From NCBI GenBank assembly GCA_017539635.1, contig JAFYCQ010000100.1, positions 1 to 8,007 of the forward strand: a DNA stretch of 8,007 bases. The letters are read 5' to 3'. Every line of letters begins with the position of its first letter. The stretch's first letter is position 1. Below, piece after piece: positions 1 through 6,828 of the stretch. The notes beneath the pieces were generated by a model. That model saw nothing but the letters and a program-made list of their open reading frames with translations. It was not told the origin of the DNA and did not search any database. The translations under genes and the position numbers were made by a program. This DNA comes from Oscillospiraceae bacterium (GTDB lineage Bacteria > Bacillota > Clostridia > Oscillospirales > Oscillospiraceae).

Positions 1-1077
1 CAGGCGGTCATTAAGAACAAATACAATTTCGAGTTCTTCGGCGGGAAAACGGCCCAGCTGGAAAAACGCACGAAGGTCAAGTCCCGGGTCATGGCAAACT
101 CCCTTTCGGAGCTCATTTCCAGCGCCTCCCGGATCTTCGTTATGGGACACAAGGCTGCGGATCTGGATTCCGTGGGCGCCGCCGTGGGTGTGTGCTGCGC
201 CGCCAGAAAGCGGGGCAAAAAGGCCAAGATAGTCATAGATCTGGAGCGCAACCTTGCCAAAGAGCTGGTGGAAAGGATGCGGACGCTCCCGGAATACGAG
301 GATGTCTTCATCTCGGCGGAGGAGGCCATTGTGGAGGCCGACGGCGGCAGCCTGCTTGTGGTGGTGGACACCAACAGACCGGAGCAGGTGGAGTCGGAGA
401 CGCTGCTTTTATCCTGCAACCGTGTGGCGGTAATAGACCACCACAGGAGAGCATCGACGTATATTCAGGACGCGGCGCTTTCCTTCCACGAGCCCTACGC
501 CTCCTCGGCGTCTGAGCTGGTGACGGAGCTGCTGCAGTATATTACAGAGCCGTCGGATATAAGAAGATACGAGGCCGAGGCGCTTTTGGCCGGAATAGTT
601 CTGGACACCAAGAGCTTTACCCTGAGCACAGGCGGGCGCACCTTTGACGCCGCGGCTTTTCTCAGAAGAGCCGGCGCCAACACGGTGGAGGTCAAAAAGT
701 TTTTGCAGACGGATCTGAAAACAGCTTTGCAGCGCTATTCCGTACTGCAGAAGGCGAGGATATACAAGGCGGGCATCACCGTTGCCGCCCCGGAGGAGCA
801 GGAGGATCGGATAATCGCCGCCCAGGCCGCCGACGAGCTGCTGAACATACTTGGCATAAACGCCTCCTTCGTAGTGTTCCCGGACGGGGACAGAATAAGC
901 ATTTCCGCCCGATCCATAGGAGACGTGAACGTGCAGATGATAGTGGAAAAATTAGGCGGCGGCGGCAACAAGTCCACCGCCGGAGCCCAGATAAACGGCA
1001 AGACTCAGAAGGAGGTCGTCCAGATGCTTTTGGAGGCCATTGACGACTACCTTCAGAGCGAGCACGAGGAACAGTGA
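1..1077 (+). CDS. gdpP: Cyclic-di-AMP phosphodiesterase GdpP, 3' part (DHH/DHHA1 domains)
   Basis: GdpP (YybT family) is a membrane-bound enzyme that hydrolyses cyclic di-AMP to pApA and so controls potassium/osmotic balance and cell-wall stress. Only the last 358 codons are visible. The frame is open from base 1, so the ATG at 91 is internal: the residues before it (FEFFGGK...EKRTKVKSRV) match the usual junction between the degenerate GGDEF domain and the DHH domain. Counting from the first visible codon, the DHH metal-binding motifs are all present: HKAADLDS (H50, D54, D56), VVVDTN (D123), DHH (146-148) and GIVLDT (D202). The C-terminal DHHA1 domain carries GGGGNKSTAGAQ near residues 319-330, with Asn323 where the family usually has His. 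The transmembrane, PAS and most of the GGDEF parts lie off the left edge. It is followed 15 bases later by rplI, the standard Firmicute neighbour, which supports GdpP over NrnA or RecJ. The family call is firm; activity is inferred from intact motifs. Confidence 0.95.
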   Translation, partial: QAVIKNKYNFEFFGGKTAQLEKRTKVKSRVMANSLSELISSASRIFVMGHKAADLDSVGAAVGVCCAARKRGKKAKIVIDLERNLAKELVERMRTLPEYEDVFISAEEAIVEADGGSLLVVVDTNRPEQVESETLLLSCNRVAVIDHHRRASTYIQDAALSFHEPYASSASELVTELLQYITEPSDIRRYEAEALLAGIVLDTKSFTLSTGGRTFDAAAFLRRAGANTVEVKKFLQTDLKTALQRYSVLQKARIYKAGITVAAPEEQEDRIIAAQAADELLNILGINASFVVFPDGDRISISARSIGDVNVQMIVEKLGGGGNKSTAGAQINGKTQKEVVQMLLEAIDDYLQSEHEEQ

Positions 1078-1092
1078 TTTTGGAGGTTTAAG

Positions 1093-1542
1093 ATGAAAGT
1101 AATATTAAAGCAGGACGTGAAGGGTAAGGGCAAGGCCGGTCAGCTGGTGGAGGTATCCGACGGCTATGCCAGAAACTTTTTGTTCCCAAAAAAGCTGGCG
1201 GCGGAGGCCACCGCCGACAATCTGAACACCATGCGCCTTCAGGAGAAGGCGAGACTCGCCCAGATAGAGCGGGAGAAGGCCGAGGCAAACGCCGTTGCGG
1301 AAAAGCTCCAGGCCTGCCAGGTAAAGATTTACGCCAGGGCGGGGTCTGCGGGGAAGCTCTTCGGCTCCGTCACCTCAAAGGAGGTGTCCGACGCCCTTTC
1401 CCAGCAGTACGGCATCGACATCGAAAAGAACAAGCTGGTGCTGCCGGAGCCTATAAAGGCCTTCGGCACCTATGAGGTAAAGTGCAAGCTCGGCTACGAG
1501 ATAAACGGCACCGTGAACGTAGTTGTGGCGGAGCAGAAATAA
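1093..1542 (+). CDS. rplI: 50S ribosomal protein L9 (bL9)
   Basis: bL9 binds 23S rRNA through its N-terminal domain at the base of the L1 stalk and helps maintain the reading frame. The 149 residues are the normal full length. The N-terminal domain starts [21 protein letters not shown] and contains the family signature region [13 protein letters not shown] (about residues 28-40). A long charged helix follows (about 45-75), then the C-terminal domain with [16 protein letters not shown] and a final [12 protein letters not shown] strand. The ATG at 1093 is chosen because MKVILK is the typical bL9 start and a strong ribosome binding site, GGAGGT, lies at 1082-1087. It sits between gdpP and dnaB, the usual order in Firmicutes, and is probably co-transcribed with both. 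Nothing in it is unusual. Confidence 0.98.
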   Translation: MKVILKQDVKGKGKAGQLVEVSDGYARNFLFPKKLAAEATADNLNTMRLQEKARLAQIEREKAEANAVAEKLQACQVKIYARAGSAGKLFGSVTSKEVSDALSQQYGIDIEKNKLVLPEPIKAFGTYEVKCKLGYEINGTVNVVVAEQK

Positions 1543-1551
1543 CGGTTTTTT

Positions 1552-2901
1552 ATGGACGAGCTGTTTTCAAGGCAGATGCCGCATTCCTCGGAGGCGGAGC
1601 AGGCAGTTTTAGGCTCCATGCTCATAGATTCCCGCTGCGTCCCCGATGTCATCGGCGTCCTTAAGGCCGACGATTTTTACACAAAGGCAAACGCCGATAT
1701 TTTCCAGACGATTTACTCCATGTTCAACTTCTCCATGGTCATCGATCCCGTGACCGTTCTGGAGCAGATGAAGGTGGAGGGCGTCTATAACGCCGAGAGC
1801 TCCGCCGATTATGTGATGGAGCTCATGAACATTACCCCCACGGCGGCAAATGTAAAAGAGTACGCCGAGATCGTCCGGGGCAAGTCCCTTTTGCGGCGTA
1901 TAGCCGAGGCCGGAGACGAGATATCCGGCATGGCCACGGCCTCGGAGGGAGAGCCGGACGACATTTTGGAGGCGGCGGAAAAAAAGGTCTATGCCCTCAG
2001 AGCCGACAGGACCACCGGAGGGCTGGAGCCTATCTCCAAGGTGCTGGTGGAGGTCTATGACAACCTCACCGCCGCCGCCGAGAGAGACGGCGCCATGCCG
2101 GGGCTCACCACCGGCCTTGTTGATATCGACAACTATATTTTGGGCCTTAACCGCTCTGATTTAATACTCATAGCCTCCCGTCCCGGTATGGGCAAGACGA
2201 GCCTTGCGCTGAATGTTGCCCTTTCCGCGGCCCAGGCATCAAAGAAGACGGTGGCGATCTTCTCCCTGGAAATGTCAAAGGAGCAGCTGTGTATGAGGCT
2301 CCTTTCCGGCCTTGCTCAGGTGAACAGCAAGAAGATGCAGACCGGCAGACTGTCAGACTCCGACTGGGATATGATGGCCAGAGCCGCCGCAGTGCTGGGG
2401 GGCGTGGATATCCGCATAGACGACAACCCCTCCGTCACCGTGGCGGACATAAACGCCCAGTGCAGGAGAGTGAGAGACCTGGGGCTTATAGTCATCGACT
2501 ACCTCCAGCTCATGCAGGGCTCCGGTGGAAAGGGCAGCGGCTCCTACACCAGCGAGAACAGGACCCAGGTGGTCTCCGACATGAGCCGCATGCTGAAGAT
2601 AACCGCAAGAGAGCTGAATGTGCCGGTCTTGTGCTTGTCCCAGCTCTCCCGAGCCAACGAGAGCAGGCCCAACAAGAGGCCCATGCTCTCCGACCTCCGG
2701 GAATCCGGCGCTATCGAGCAGGACGCGGACATCGTCATGGGACTTTACAGAGACGACTACTACAACAAGGAGACGGAGACGCCCAACGTGGCGGAGTGCA
2801 TCGTACTGAAAAACCGCCGCGGTCCCACGGGGATGATACCCCTAAGGTGGGATCCGGAATATACCTCCTTCTCCTCGCTTTCAAACAGAGAAGATGAGTA
2901 A
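1552..2901 (+). CDS. dnaB: Replicative DNA helicase DnaB
   Basis: This is the hexameric 5'-3' helicase that unwinds DNA at the replication fork and binds primase (called DnaC in B. subtilis). The 449 residues are a normal length and there is no intein. The N-terminal DnaB_N domain opens with PHSSEAEQAVLGSMLID (about residues 10-26). The C-terminal RecA-like domain has Walker A ASRPGMGKT (208-216, Lys215), FSLEMS, Walker B LIVIDYLQLM (Asp316), LSDLRESGAIEQDADIVMGL and the arginine-finger loop KNRRGPTG (420-427). The start at 1552 gives an N-terminus nearly the same length as that of the B. subtilis protein. No clear Shine-Dalgarno sequence lies at proper spacing: the six bases before ATG are mostly T, and the nearest GGAG (1530-1533) is 18 bases upstream inside rplI. 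Translation may therefore be coupled to rplI, whose stop is 9 bases away. The 3' end overlaps tilS by 8 bases. Confidence 0.98.
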   Translation: MDELFSRQMPHSSEAEQAVLGSMLIDSRCVPDVIGVLKADDFYTKANADIFQTIYSMFNFSMVIDPVTVLEQMKVEGVYNAESSADYVMELMNITPTAANVKEYAEIVRGKSLLRRIAEAGDEISGMATASEGEPDDILEAAEKKVYALRADRTTGGLEPISKVLVEVYDNLTAAAERDGAMPGLTTGLVDIDNYILGLNRSDLILIASRPGMGKTSLALNVALSAAQASKKTVAIFSLEMSKEQLCMRLLSGLAQVNSKKMQTGRLSDSDWDMMARAAAVLGGVDIRIDDNPSVTVADINAQCRRVRDLGLIVIDYLQLMQGSGGKGSGSYTSENRTQVVSDMSRMLKITARELNVPVLCLSQLSRANESRPNKRPMLSDLRESGAIEQDADIVMGLYRDDYYNKETETPNVAECIVLKNRRGPTGMIPLRWDPEYTSFSSLSNREDE

Positions 2902-4213
2902 GAGCTTCGAGGAAAAGCTTCTGGCCTTTGCCGACAGCTTTGACATGCTGCCGGCAAAATGCCGCGTTATGGCCGCCGTTTCCGGCGGGGCGGACTCCGT
3001 AAGTCTGCTTCTGGCACTTGACAGTATAGCTGAAAAGCGGGAAATCGCCATGACGGCCGCGCATTTCAACCACTGCTTAAGAGGCATAGAGTCCGACGGT
3101 GACGAGATGTTCGTAAAAGACCTGTGCACCCGGCTCGGCGTTCCGTTCGTTTCCGGCAGGGGAGATGTAAAAGGCGAGGCGGAAAAGACCGGGGAGAGGA
3201 TAGAGGAGGCGGCAAGACGCCTGCGCTACGCTTTTTTGCGTCAGGCAGCCCATGGGGCTTTTATCGCCACCGCCCACACGTCGGACGACAACGCCGAGAC
3301 CGTTTTGATGAACCTCATGCGGGGAGCGGGGACAAAGGGGCTCTCCGGCATACCCCCCGTGAGGGGTGATATTATCCGCCCCATGCTGACGGTCACGCGC
3401 CGGGAGGTGGAGGAATATCTCCGGGAACAGGGACAGACGTACCGGGAGGACTCCACCAACGCCGCCGACGATTACACCAGAAACAGAATAAGGCACGCTC
3501 TTGTGCCGCTGATGACCGAAATGAGCCCGGAATTTCTCACCATGACGGAGAGGACGACCCGGCTTCTCCGGGAGGACGAAAAGTGTCTTTCCGATATGGC
3601 GGAGGCCTTCATTGAGGAAAATTACCGCGACGGGTCTCTTCCGGTAAAAAAACTGGCAGAGCTGCCTGGGGCCGTTTCCTCACGGGTCGTGAGGCATATC
3701 TGCGGCGGGGGGCTTTCGCTGGCGCATACAAGAAGCGTTCTGGCGCTGCTTTATTCCCCGGACCCCTCGGCTGAGACGAGTTTACCCGGGCTGACGGTGC
3801 GCCGGGAGTATGACAAGCTGGTGTTCGGAAAGCGTGAGGAGACCTTCTCGCCGGCATTCCTGCCGGAAAACGGAGAGGTGGTTTTGGAGACCGGGACGAG
3901 GATTTTTTGCGAAAAACGTCGTTTTGACCGGAAAATTAACAAAAGTTTTAATTCTTTTATATTCAAATATGATGACGTTTGTGGTAAAATAACAGTCAGG
4001 CCCAGAAAAACGGGGGATTCGATAGCCGTTAACGGCTGCCGCAAGACCCTGAAAAAGCTTTTTATAGAGAAAAAGATACCCGCCGTTCACCGAGCTGCCG
4101 TTCCGGTCATAACCGACGAGAGAAGGATCCTGGCCGTAGCCGGGATAGGGCAGGCTTTTCCGGGAAGGATTTCCGAGGGCGACGAGGTCTTGGTGATAAC
4201 CGTCGGGAGATAG
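2894..4213 (+). CDS. tilS: tRNA(Ile)-lysidine synthetase TilS
   Basis: TilS is an ATP-dependent enzyme that attaches lysine to C34 of the CAU-anticodon tRNA-Ile, so that it reads AUA and is charged with isoleucine. The 439 residues are full length. The N-terminal PP-loop ATPase domain shows SGGADS (30-35), HFNHCLRG (57-64), HTSDDNAETVLMNLMRG (128-144) and EDSTNAADDYTRNRIRH (185-201). The C-terminal tRNA-binding domain shows KITVRPRKTGDSI followed by LKKLFIEKKIPAVHR (from about residue 365). The ATG at 2894 leaves 29 residues before the P-loop, as in the B. subtilis protein. It overlaps the dnaB stop in the 8-base string ATGAGTAA and has only a weak purine-rich leader (AGAGAAG), which suggests coupling to dnaB. 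It is followed 7 bases later by hpt. An AT-rich patch at about 3920-3992, between the middle and C-terminal domains, holds two promoter-like sequences annotated separately. The gene matters here because neighbouring genes use ATA codons heavily. Confidence 0.97.
   Translation: MSKSFEEKLLAFADSFDMLPAKCRVMAAVSGGADSVSLLLALDSIAEKREIAMTAAHFNHCLRGIESDGDEMFVKDLCTRLGVPFVSGRGDVKGEAEKTGERIEEAARRLRYAFLRQAAHGAFIATAHTSDDNAETVLMNLMRGAGTKGLSGIPPVRGDIIRPMLTVTRREVEEYLREQGQTYREDSTNAADDYTRNRIRHALVPLMTEMSPEFLTMTERTTRLLREDEKCLSDMAEAFIEENYRDGSLPVKKLAELPGAVSSRVVRHICGGGLSLAHTRSVLALLYSPDPSAETSLPGLTVRREYDKLVFGKREETFSPAFLPENGEVVLETGTRIFCEKRRFDRKINKSFNSFIFKYDDVCGKITVRPRKTGDSIAVNGCRKTLKKLFIEKKIPAVHRAAVPVITDERRILAVAGIGQAFPGRISEGDEVLVITVGR
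3924..3952 (+). promoter_or_regulatory. Candidate sigma-A promoter inside tilS (upstream copy)
   Basis: TTGACC (3924-3929) and TTTAAT (3947-3952) are separated by exactly 17 bases; each box matches the housekeeping consensus (TTGACA, TATAAT) at five of six positions. It lies in an AT-rich island of otherwise GC-rich coding sequence and points towards hpt and ftsH, with an expected start near 3959 and about 260 bases of leader before hpt. The sequence is also tilS coding (Lys, Asn, Phe and Ile codons), so chance AT-richness is a real alternative. This is a prediction from sequence only. Confidence 0.42.
3962..3990 (+). promoter_or_regulatory. Candidate extended -10 promoter inside tilS (downstream copy)
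   Basis: TTCAAA (3962-3967) is followed after 17 bases by TAAAAT (3985-3990), preceded by TG at 3982-3983. This gives an extended -10 element, TGGTAAAAT, with five of six matches in the -10 box and four of six in the -35 box. It lies just downstream of the first candidate and would also transcribe hpt and ftsH, with a leader of roughly 220 bases. The same caution about coding AT-richness applies. Confidence 0.4.
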
Positions 4214-4220
4214 GCAGAGA

Positions 4221-4757
4221 ATGAACAAAGACATTGAGAGCATATTATTTACGGAAGCCGAAATAAAGGCCAAGGTAAAGGAGATAGGCGAGCAGATAAC
4301 AAAGGATTTCGCCGGAAAGAACGTTGTTCTTGTGGGAGTTTTGAAGGGGGCCTTCGTGTTCCTTTCGGATCTGGTCAGATGCATCGACTTAGACTGCTCC
4401 GTCGATTTTCTGACAGCCTCTTCTTACGGCAAGGGCGCGGTGAGCAGCGGAAAGGTCACCATCGCGAAGGACGTGGGCGGCAGCCTTGAGGGGAAGGACG
4501 TTATCGTAGTCGAGGACATACTTGACTCCGGCGTGACGATGACGTTCCTGAAAAAATACCTGGCGGAGAGAAATCCCGAGTCCATTTCCGTATGCACGCT
4601 TTTAGACAAGCCGGATCGGAGAATTACCGACGTCAAGGCGGATTACTTCGGCTTTATTTCACCCAATGAGTTTTTGGTGGGCTACGGCCTCGATTACGCG
4701 GAAAAATACAGGAATCTGCCGTACATCGGCATATTGAAGCCTGAGATATACAATTAA
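4221..4757 (+). CDS. hpt: Hypoxanthine phosphoribosyltransferase
   Basis: This cytosolic purine-salvage enzyme transfers the phosphoribosyl group of PRPP to hypoxanthine (and usually guanine) to make IMP or GMP. The 178 residues are the usual length. Visible family features are the PRPP-contacting turn LKGAFVFLSDLVR (41-53), the flexible-loop segment SSYGKGAVSSGKV (67-79), the PRPP-binding motif VVEDILDSGVT (96-106, acidic pair Glu98-Asp99), and the purine-binding end LDKPDRR...NEFLVGYGLDYAEKYRNLPYIGIL. The PRPP loop has DSG where many homologues have DTG, a conservative change. The ATG at 4221 has GGGAG at 4205-4209 as a reasonable ribosome binding site, which overlaps the last codons of tilS. 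The tilS-hpt-ftsH order is a long-known conserved cluster in Firmicutes. It may be transcribed both from upstream and from the candidate promoters within tilS. Confidence 0.97.
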   Translation: MNKDIESILFTEAEIKAKVKEIGEQITKDFAGKNVVLVGVLKGAFVFLSDLVRCIDLDCSVDFLTASSYGKGAVSSGKVTIAKDVGGSLEGKDVIVVEDILDSGVTMTFLKKYLAERNPESISVCTLLDKPDRRITDVKADYFGFISPNEFLVGYGLDYAEKYRNLPYIGILKPEIYN

Positions 4758-4775
4758 ATCATTAGAAAGAAAGTA

Positions 4776-4789
4776 GTGAGAGAGTATTG
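4776..4789 (+). promoter_or_regulatory. Translation start region of ftsH with TTG start codon
   Basis: The reading frame is closed by a TAG at 4763-4765. Between that stop and the conserved N-terminal membrane segment the only usable start codon is TTG at 4787-4789; the first in-frame ATG is about 45 codons later, beyond the first membrane helix. The purine-rich GTGAGAGAG at 4776-4784 is only a moderate Shine-Dalgarno match and sits close to the start. A weak start codon with a modest binding site suggests deliberately limited translation, which is an inference. Confidence 0.75.
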
Positions 4790-6772
4790 AATCCTAACAA
4801 TTCCCCGCGGAACAGAAAAAGGGACATCGGATTTTATATCATTATCCTTGTTATTCTCGTGGCGGCGGTATATCTGCTGTCGAGCCAGAAGAATACCAGC
4901 ACGGGTATAGAGTACTCCGAGATGTGCCGCCTTTTCGAGCAGGAGCAGGTGGAGTACTTCAAGCTTGAGGGAGATAAAGTCTATATGACCCTCCGCAGTC
5001 CTTACAACGGGGACACGGAGGTCACCCATGACCTTCTGAGCTTCAGCGCCTTCTATAACGATCTGGGCGGGCTAATAACCCAGCAGAGGCAGGAAGGCAT
5101 ACTGACCGACTACAACTACGAGGAGGGCTGGCAGAGCCCCTGGTGGCTGAGCTTCGTGCCTTACCTCGTGATAATGGCCATTTTCTTCGTTCTCTGGTAC
5201 AACATGATGAAAAACGCCGGCGGAGCAGGCGGAGGCATCATGAAGTTCGGCAAGGCCAGGACACGCCTGGGCAGCGAGGAGAAAACCAGGGTCACATTCA
5301 ACGATGTGGCCGGCTGCGAGGAGGAAAAGGCCGAGCTTGAGGAAGTAGTACAATTCCTGAAGGATCCGAGAGCCTATATCGACATGGGCGCCCGCATACC
5401 AAAGGGCGTGCTGCTTGTGGGCCCTCCGGGAACAGGTAAGACCCTTATCGCCAAGGCCGTTGCCGGCGAGGCGGGAGTGCAGTTCCTGTCCATTTCCGGC
5501 TCCGACTTCGTCGAGCTGTACGTGGGCGTCGGCGCTTCCCGCGTGCGCGACCTGTTCGACCAGGCCAAGAAGGTCGCCCCGGCCATCATTTTTATAGACG
5601 AGATCGACGCCGTGGGACGCCAGAGAGGCTCCGGCTTAGGCGGCGGCCACGACGAGAGAGAGCAGACACTCAACCAGCTTCTGGTTGAAATGGACGGCTT
5701 TTCCAACAACGAGGGCGTCATAGTCATGGCGGCCACCAACAGAGCGGATATACTTGACAACGCCCTGCTGCGTCCCGGCAGATTTGACAGACGTGTTTAT
5801 ATCGGTCTGCCTGACGTCCACGGACGTGAGGCCATTCTCAAGGTACACGCCAGGGGCAAGCACCTGGCGGAGGATATAGACCTCAACTCCATAGCCAGAG
5901 GCACGCCGGGCTTCACCGGCGCCGACCTTGAAAACCTGCTGAACGAGGCGGCCCTTCTGGCCGTTCGCCGGGGGCAGAAGTTCATCACCATGGCGGACGT
6001 GGACGAGGCCATACTCAAGGTCAGCATGGGACCGGAGAAGAAGAGCCGCAAGGTCATCGAAAGAGAGCGGAAGCTCACGGCCTACCACGAGGCGGGCCAC
6101 GCGGTGGCAAGCCACTTCTTAGAGCATGCCGACACGGTGCACTATATAACCATTATCCCCCGCGGATCTGCAGGCGGCTTCACGCTGCAGAGACCGGAGG
6201 AGGACCGCACCTTCAAGTCCCGGAAGGAGATGTTCGACGACCTGGTGGTTTACCTGGGCGGACGCACCTCTGAAAAGCTGTTCCTGGACGACATTTCCAC
6301 CGGCGCATCGGGTGACATCCAGGCGGCCACGAATCTTGCCAGGGCCATGGTCACCAAGTACGGCATGAGCGAAAGACTGGGCCCCATCTCCTTCGACTCC
6401 TCTGACCACAGCATTTTCATCGGCCGCGATTTCGGCCAGACGAAGAGCTATTCCGAGGAGACGGCGGCGGTCATCGACGAGGAGGTCAAGAGCCTTTTCG
6501 ACGAGGCAAGCCAAAGGTGTGTGGATATCCTCACAAAGCACGCTGACATTCTCAAGGGAGTTGCCGAATACCTGCTGGAGAACGAGAGCATGGACGGCGA
6601 CAAGTTCAACTACTTCTGCGACCACGGCGAGCTGCCCCCGGAAAAGACCGAGGAGCCGGAGCCTATGGAGTTCCCGGAAGTGCCGGAGAAACCGGAGGAG
6701 CTTCCTGTAATCGACAAGGAGCCCGCTGACCCAGTGATCGACATTCCGGACACGGAAGAGGACCGAGAATAA
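4787..6772 (+). CDS. ftsH: ATP-dependent zinc metalloprotease FtsH
   Basis: FtsH is a hexameric inner-membrane AAA+ protease that extracts and degrades misassembled membrane proteins and short-lived regulators. The protein has 661 residues, slightly long for the family. The order is a first membrane helix (about 15-32), an outside domain (about 34-118), a second membrane helix (about 119-140), and a Gly-rich linker into the AAA domain. That domain has Walker A GPPGTGKT (212-219), pore motif LYVGVG with Tyr245, Walker B IIFIDEID (Asp271, Glu272) and the arginine-finger region [10 protein letters not shown]. The peptidase domain has HEAGH (His434, Glu435, His438) and third zinc ligand Asp510 in GASGD. 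Most family members have Phe in the pore position; Tyr is a mild change. The last 40 or so residues form an acidic, proline-rich tail, probably disordered. Start is TTG. It is the last gene of the run and is followed by a strong terminator. Confidence 0.98.
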   Translation: MNPNNSPRNRKRDIGFYIIILVILVAAVYLLSSQKNTSTGIEYSEMCRLFEQEQVEYFKLEGDKVYMTLRSPYNGDTEVTHDLLSFSAFYNDLGGLITQQRQEGILTDYNYEEGWQSPWWLSFVPYLVIMAIFFVLWYNMMKNAGGAGGGIMKFGKARTRLGSEEKTRVTFNDVAGCEEEKAELEEVVQFLKDPRAYIDMGARIPKGVLLVGPPGTGKTLIAKAVAGEAGVQFLSISGSDFVELYVGVGASRVRDLFDQAKKVAPAIIFIDEIDAVGRQRGSGLGGGHDEREQTLNQLLVEMDGFSNNEGVIVMAATNRADILDNALLRPGRFDRRVYIGLPDVHGREAILKVHARGKHLAEDIDLNSIARGTPGFTGADLENLLNEAALLAVRRGQKFITMADVDEAILKVSMGPEKKSRKVIERERKLTAYHEAGHAVASHFLEHADTVHYITIIPRGSAGGFTLQRPEEDRTFKSRKEMFDDLVVYLGGRTSEKLFLDDISTGASGDIQAATNLARAMVTKYGMSERLGPISFDSSDHSIFIGRDFGQTKSYSEETAAVIDEEVKSLFDEASQRCVDILTKHADILKGVAEYLLENESMDGDKFNYFCDHGELPPEKTEEPEPMEFPEVPEKPEELPVIDKEPADPVIDIPDTEEDRE

Positions 6773-6778
6773 CAGAAT

Positions 6779-6822
6779 ATAAAAATAACGCCTCGGGCAT
6801 TGCCCGAGGCGCTTATTTTTAT
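6779..6822. terminator. Bidirectional intrinsic terminator between convergent genes
   Basis: A perfect 10-base-pair GC-rich stem (CGCCTCGGGC at 6789-6798 pairing with GCCCGAGGCG at 6802-6811) has a 3-base loop ATT. It is flanked by AT-AAAAATAA on the left and TTATTTTT-AT on the right, which continue the pairing after one unpaired C at 6812. Each strand therefore has a GC hairpin followed by a U-rich tract. It begins 6 bases after the ftsH stop and ends 6 bases before the stop of the minus-strand protease gene, so it can end both transcripts. Confidence 0.93.
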
Positions 6823-6828
6823 GCGGAA

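Noticed and set aside
91..93. ATG as the start of a short DHH (NrnA-like) protein
   Set aside because: The frame is open to base 1 and the residues before the ATG fit the GGDEF-to-DHH junction of GdpP, so the gene continues off the left edge.
2289..2897. Plus-strand frame of 202 codons inside dnaB
   Set aside because: It is an out-of-frame reading of the DnaB ATPase domain, rich in Arg, Gly and Pro as expected for a shifted GC-rich frame.
3782..4384. Long minus-strand open frame (200 codons) across tilS and hpt
   Set aside because: It lies opposite two clearly conserved genes, crosses their boundary, resembles no protein family and is expected by chance in GC-rich coding DNA.
4734..4760. 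Possible promoter at the end of hpt (TTGAAG with TAAATC)
   Set aside because: The spacing is only 15 bases and the -10 match is poor, so it is much weaker than the two candidates within tilS.
5636..6625. Two long minus-strand open frames (159 and 168 codons) opposite ftsH
   Set aside because: They are antisense shadows of strongly conserved AAA and peptidase domain sequence, with no ribosome binding site or recognisable motif.
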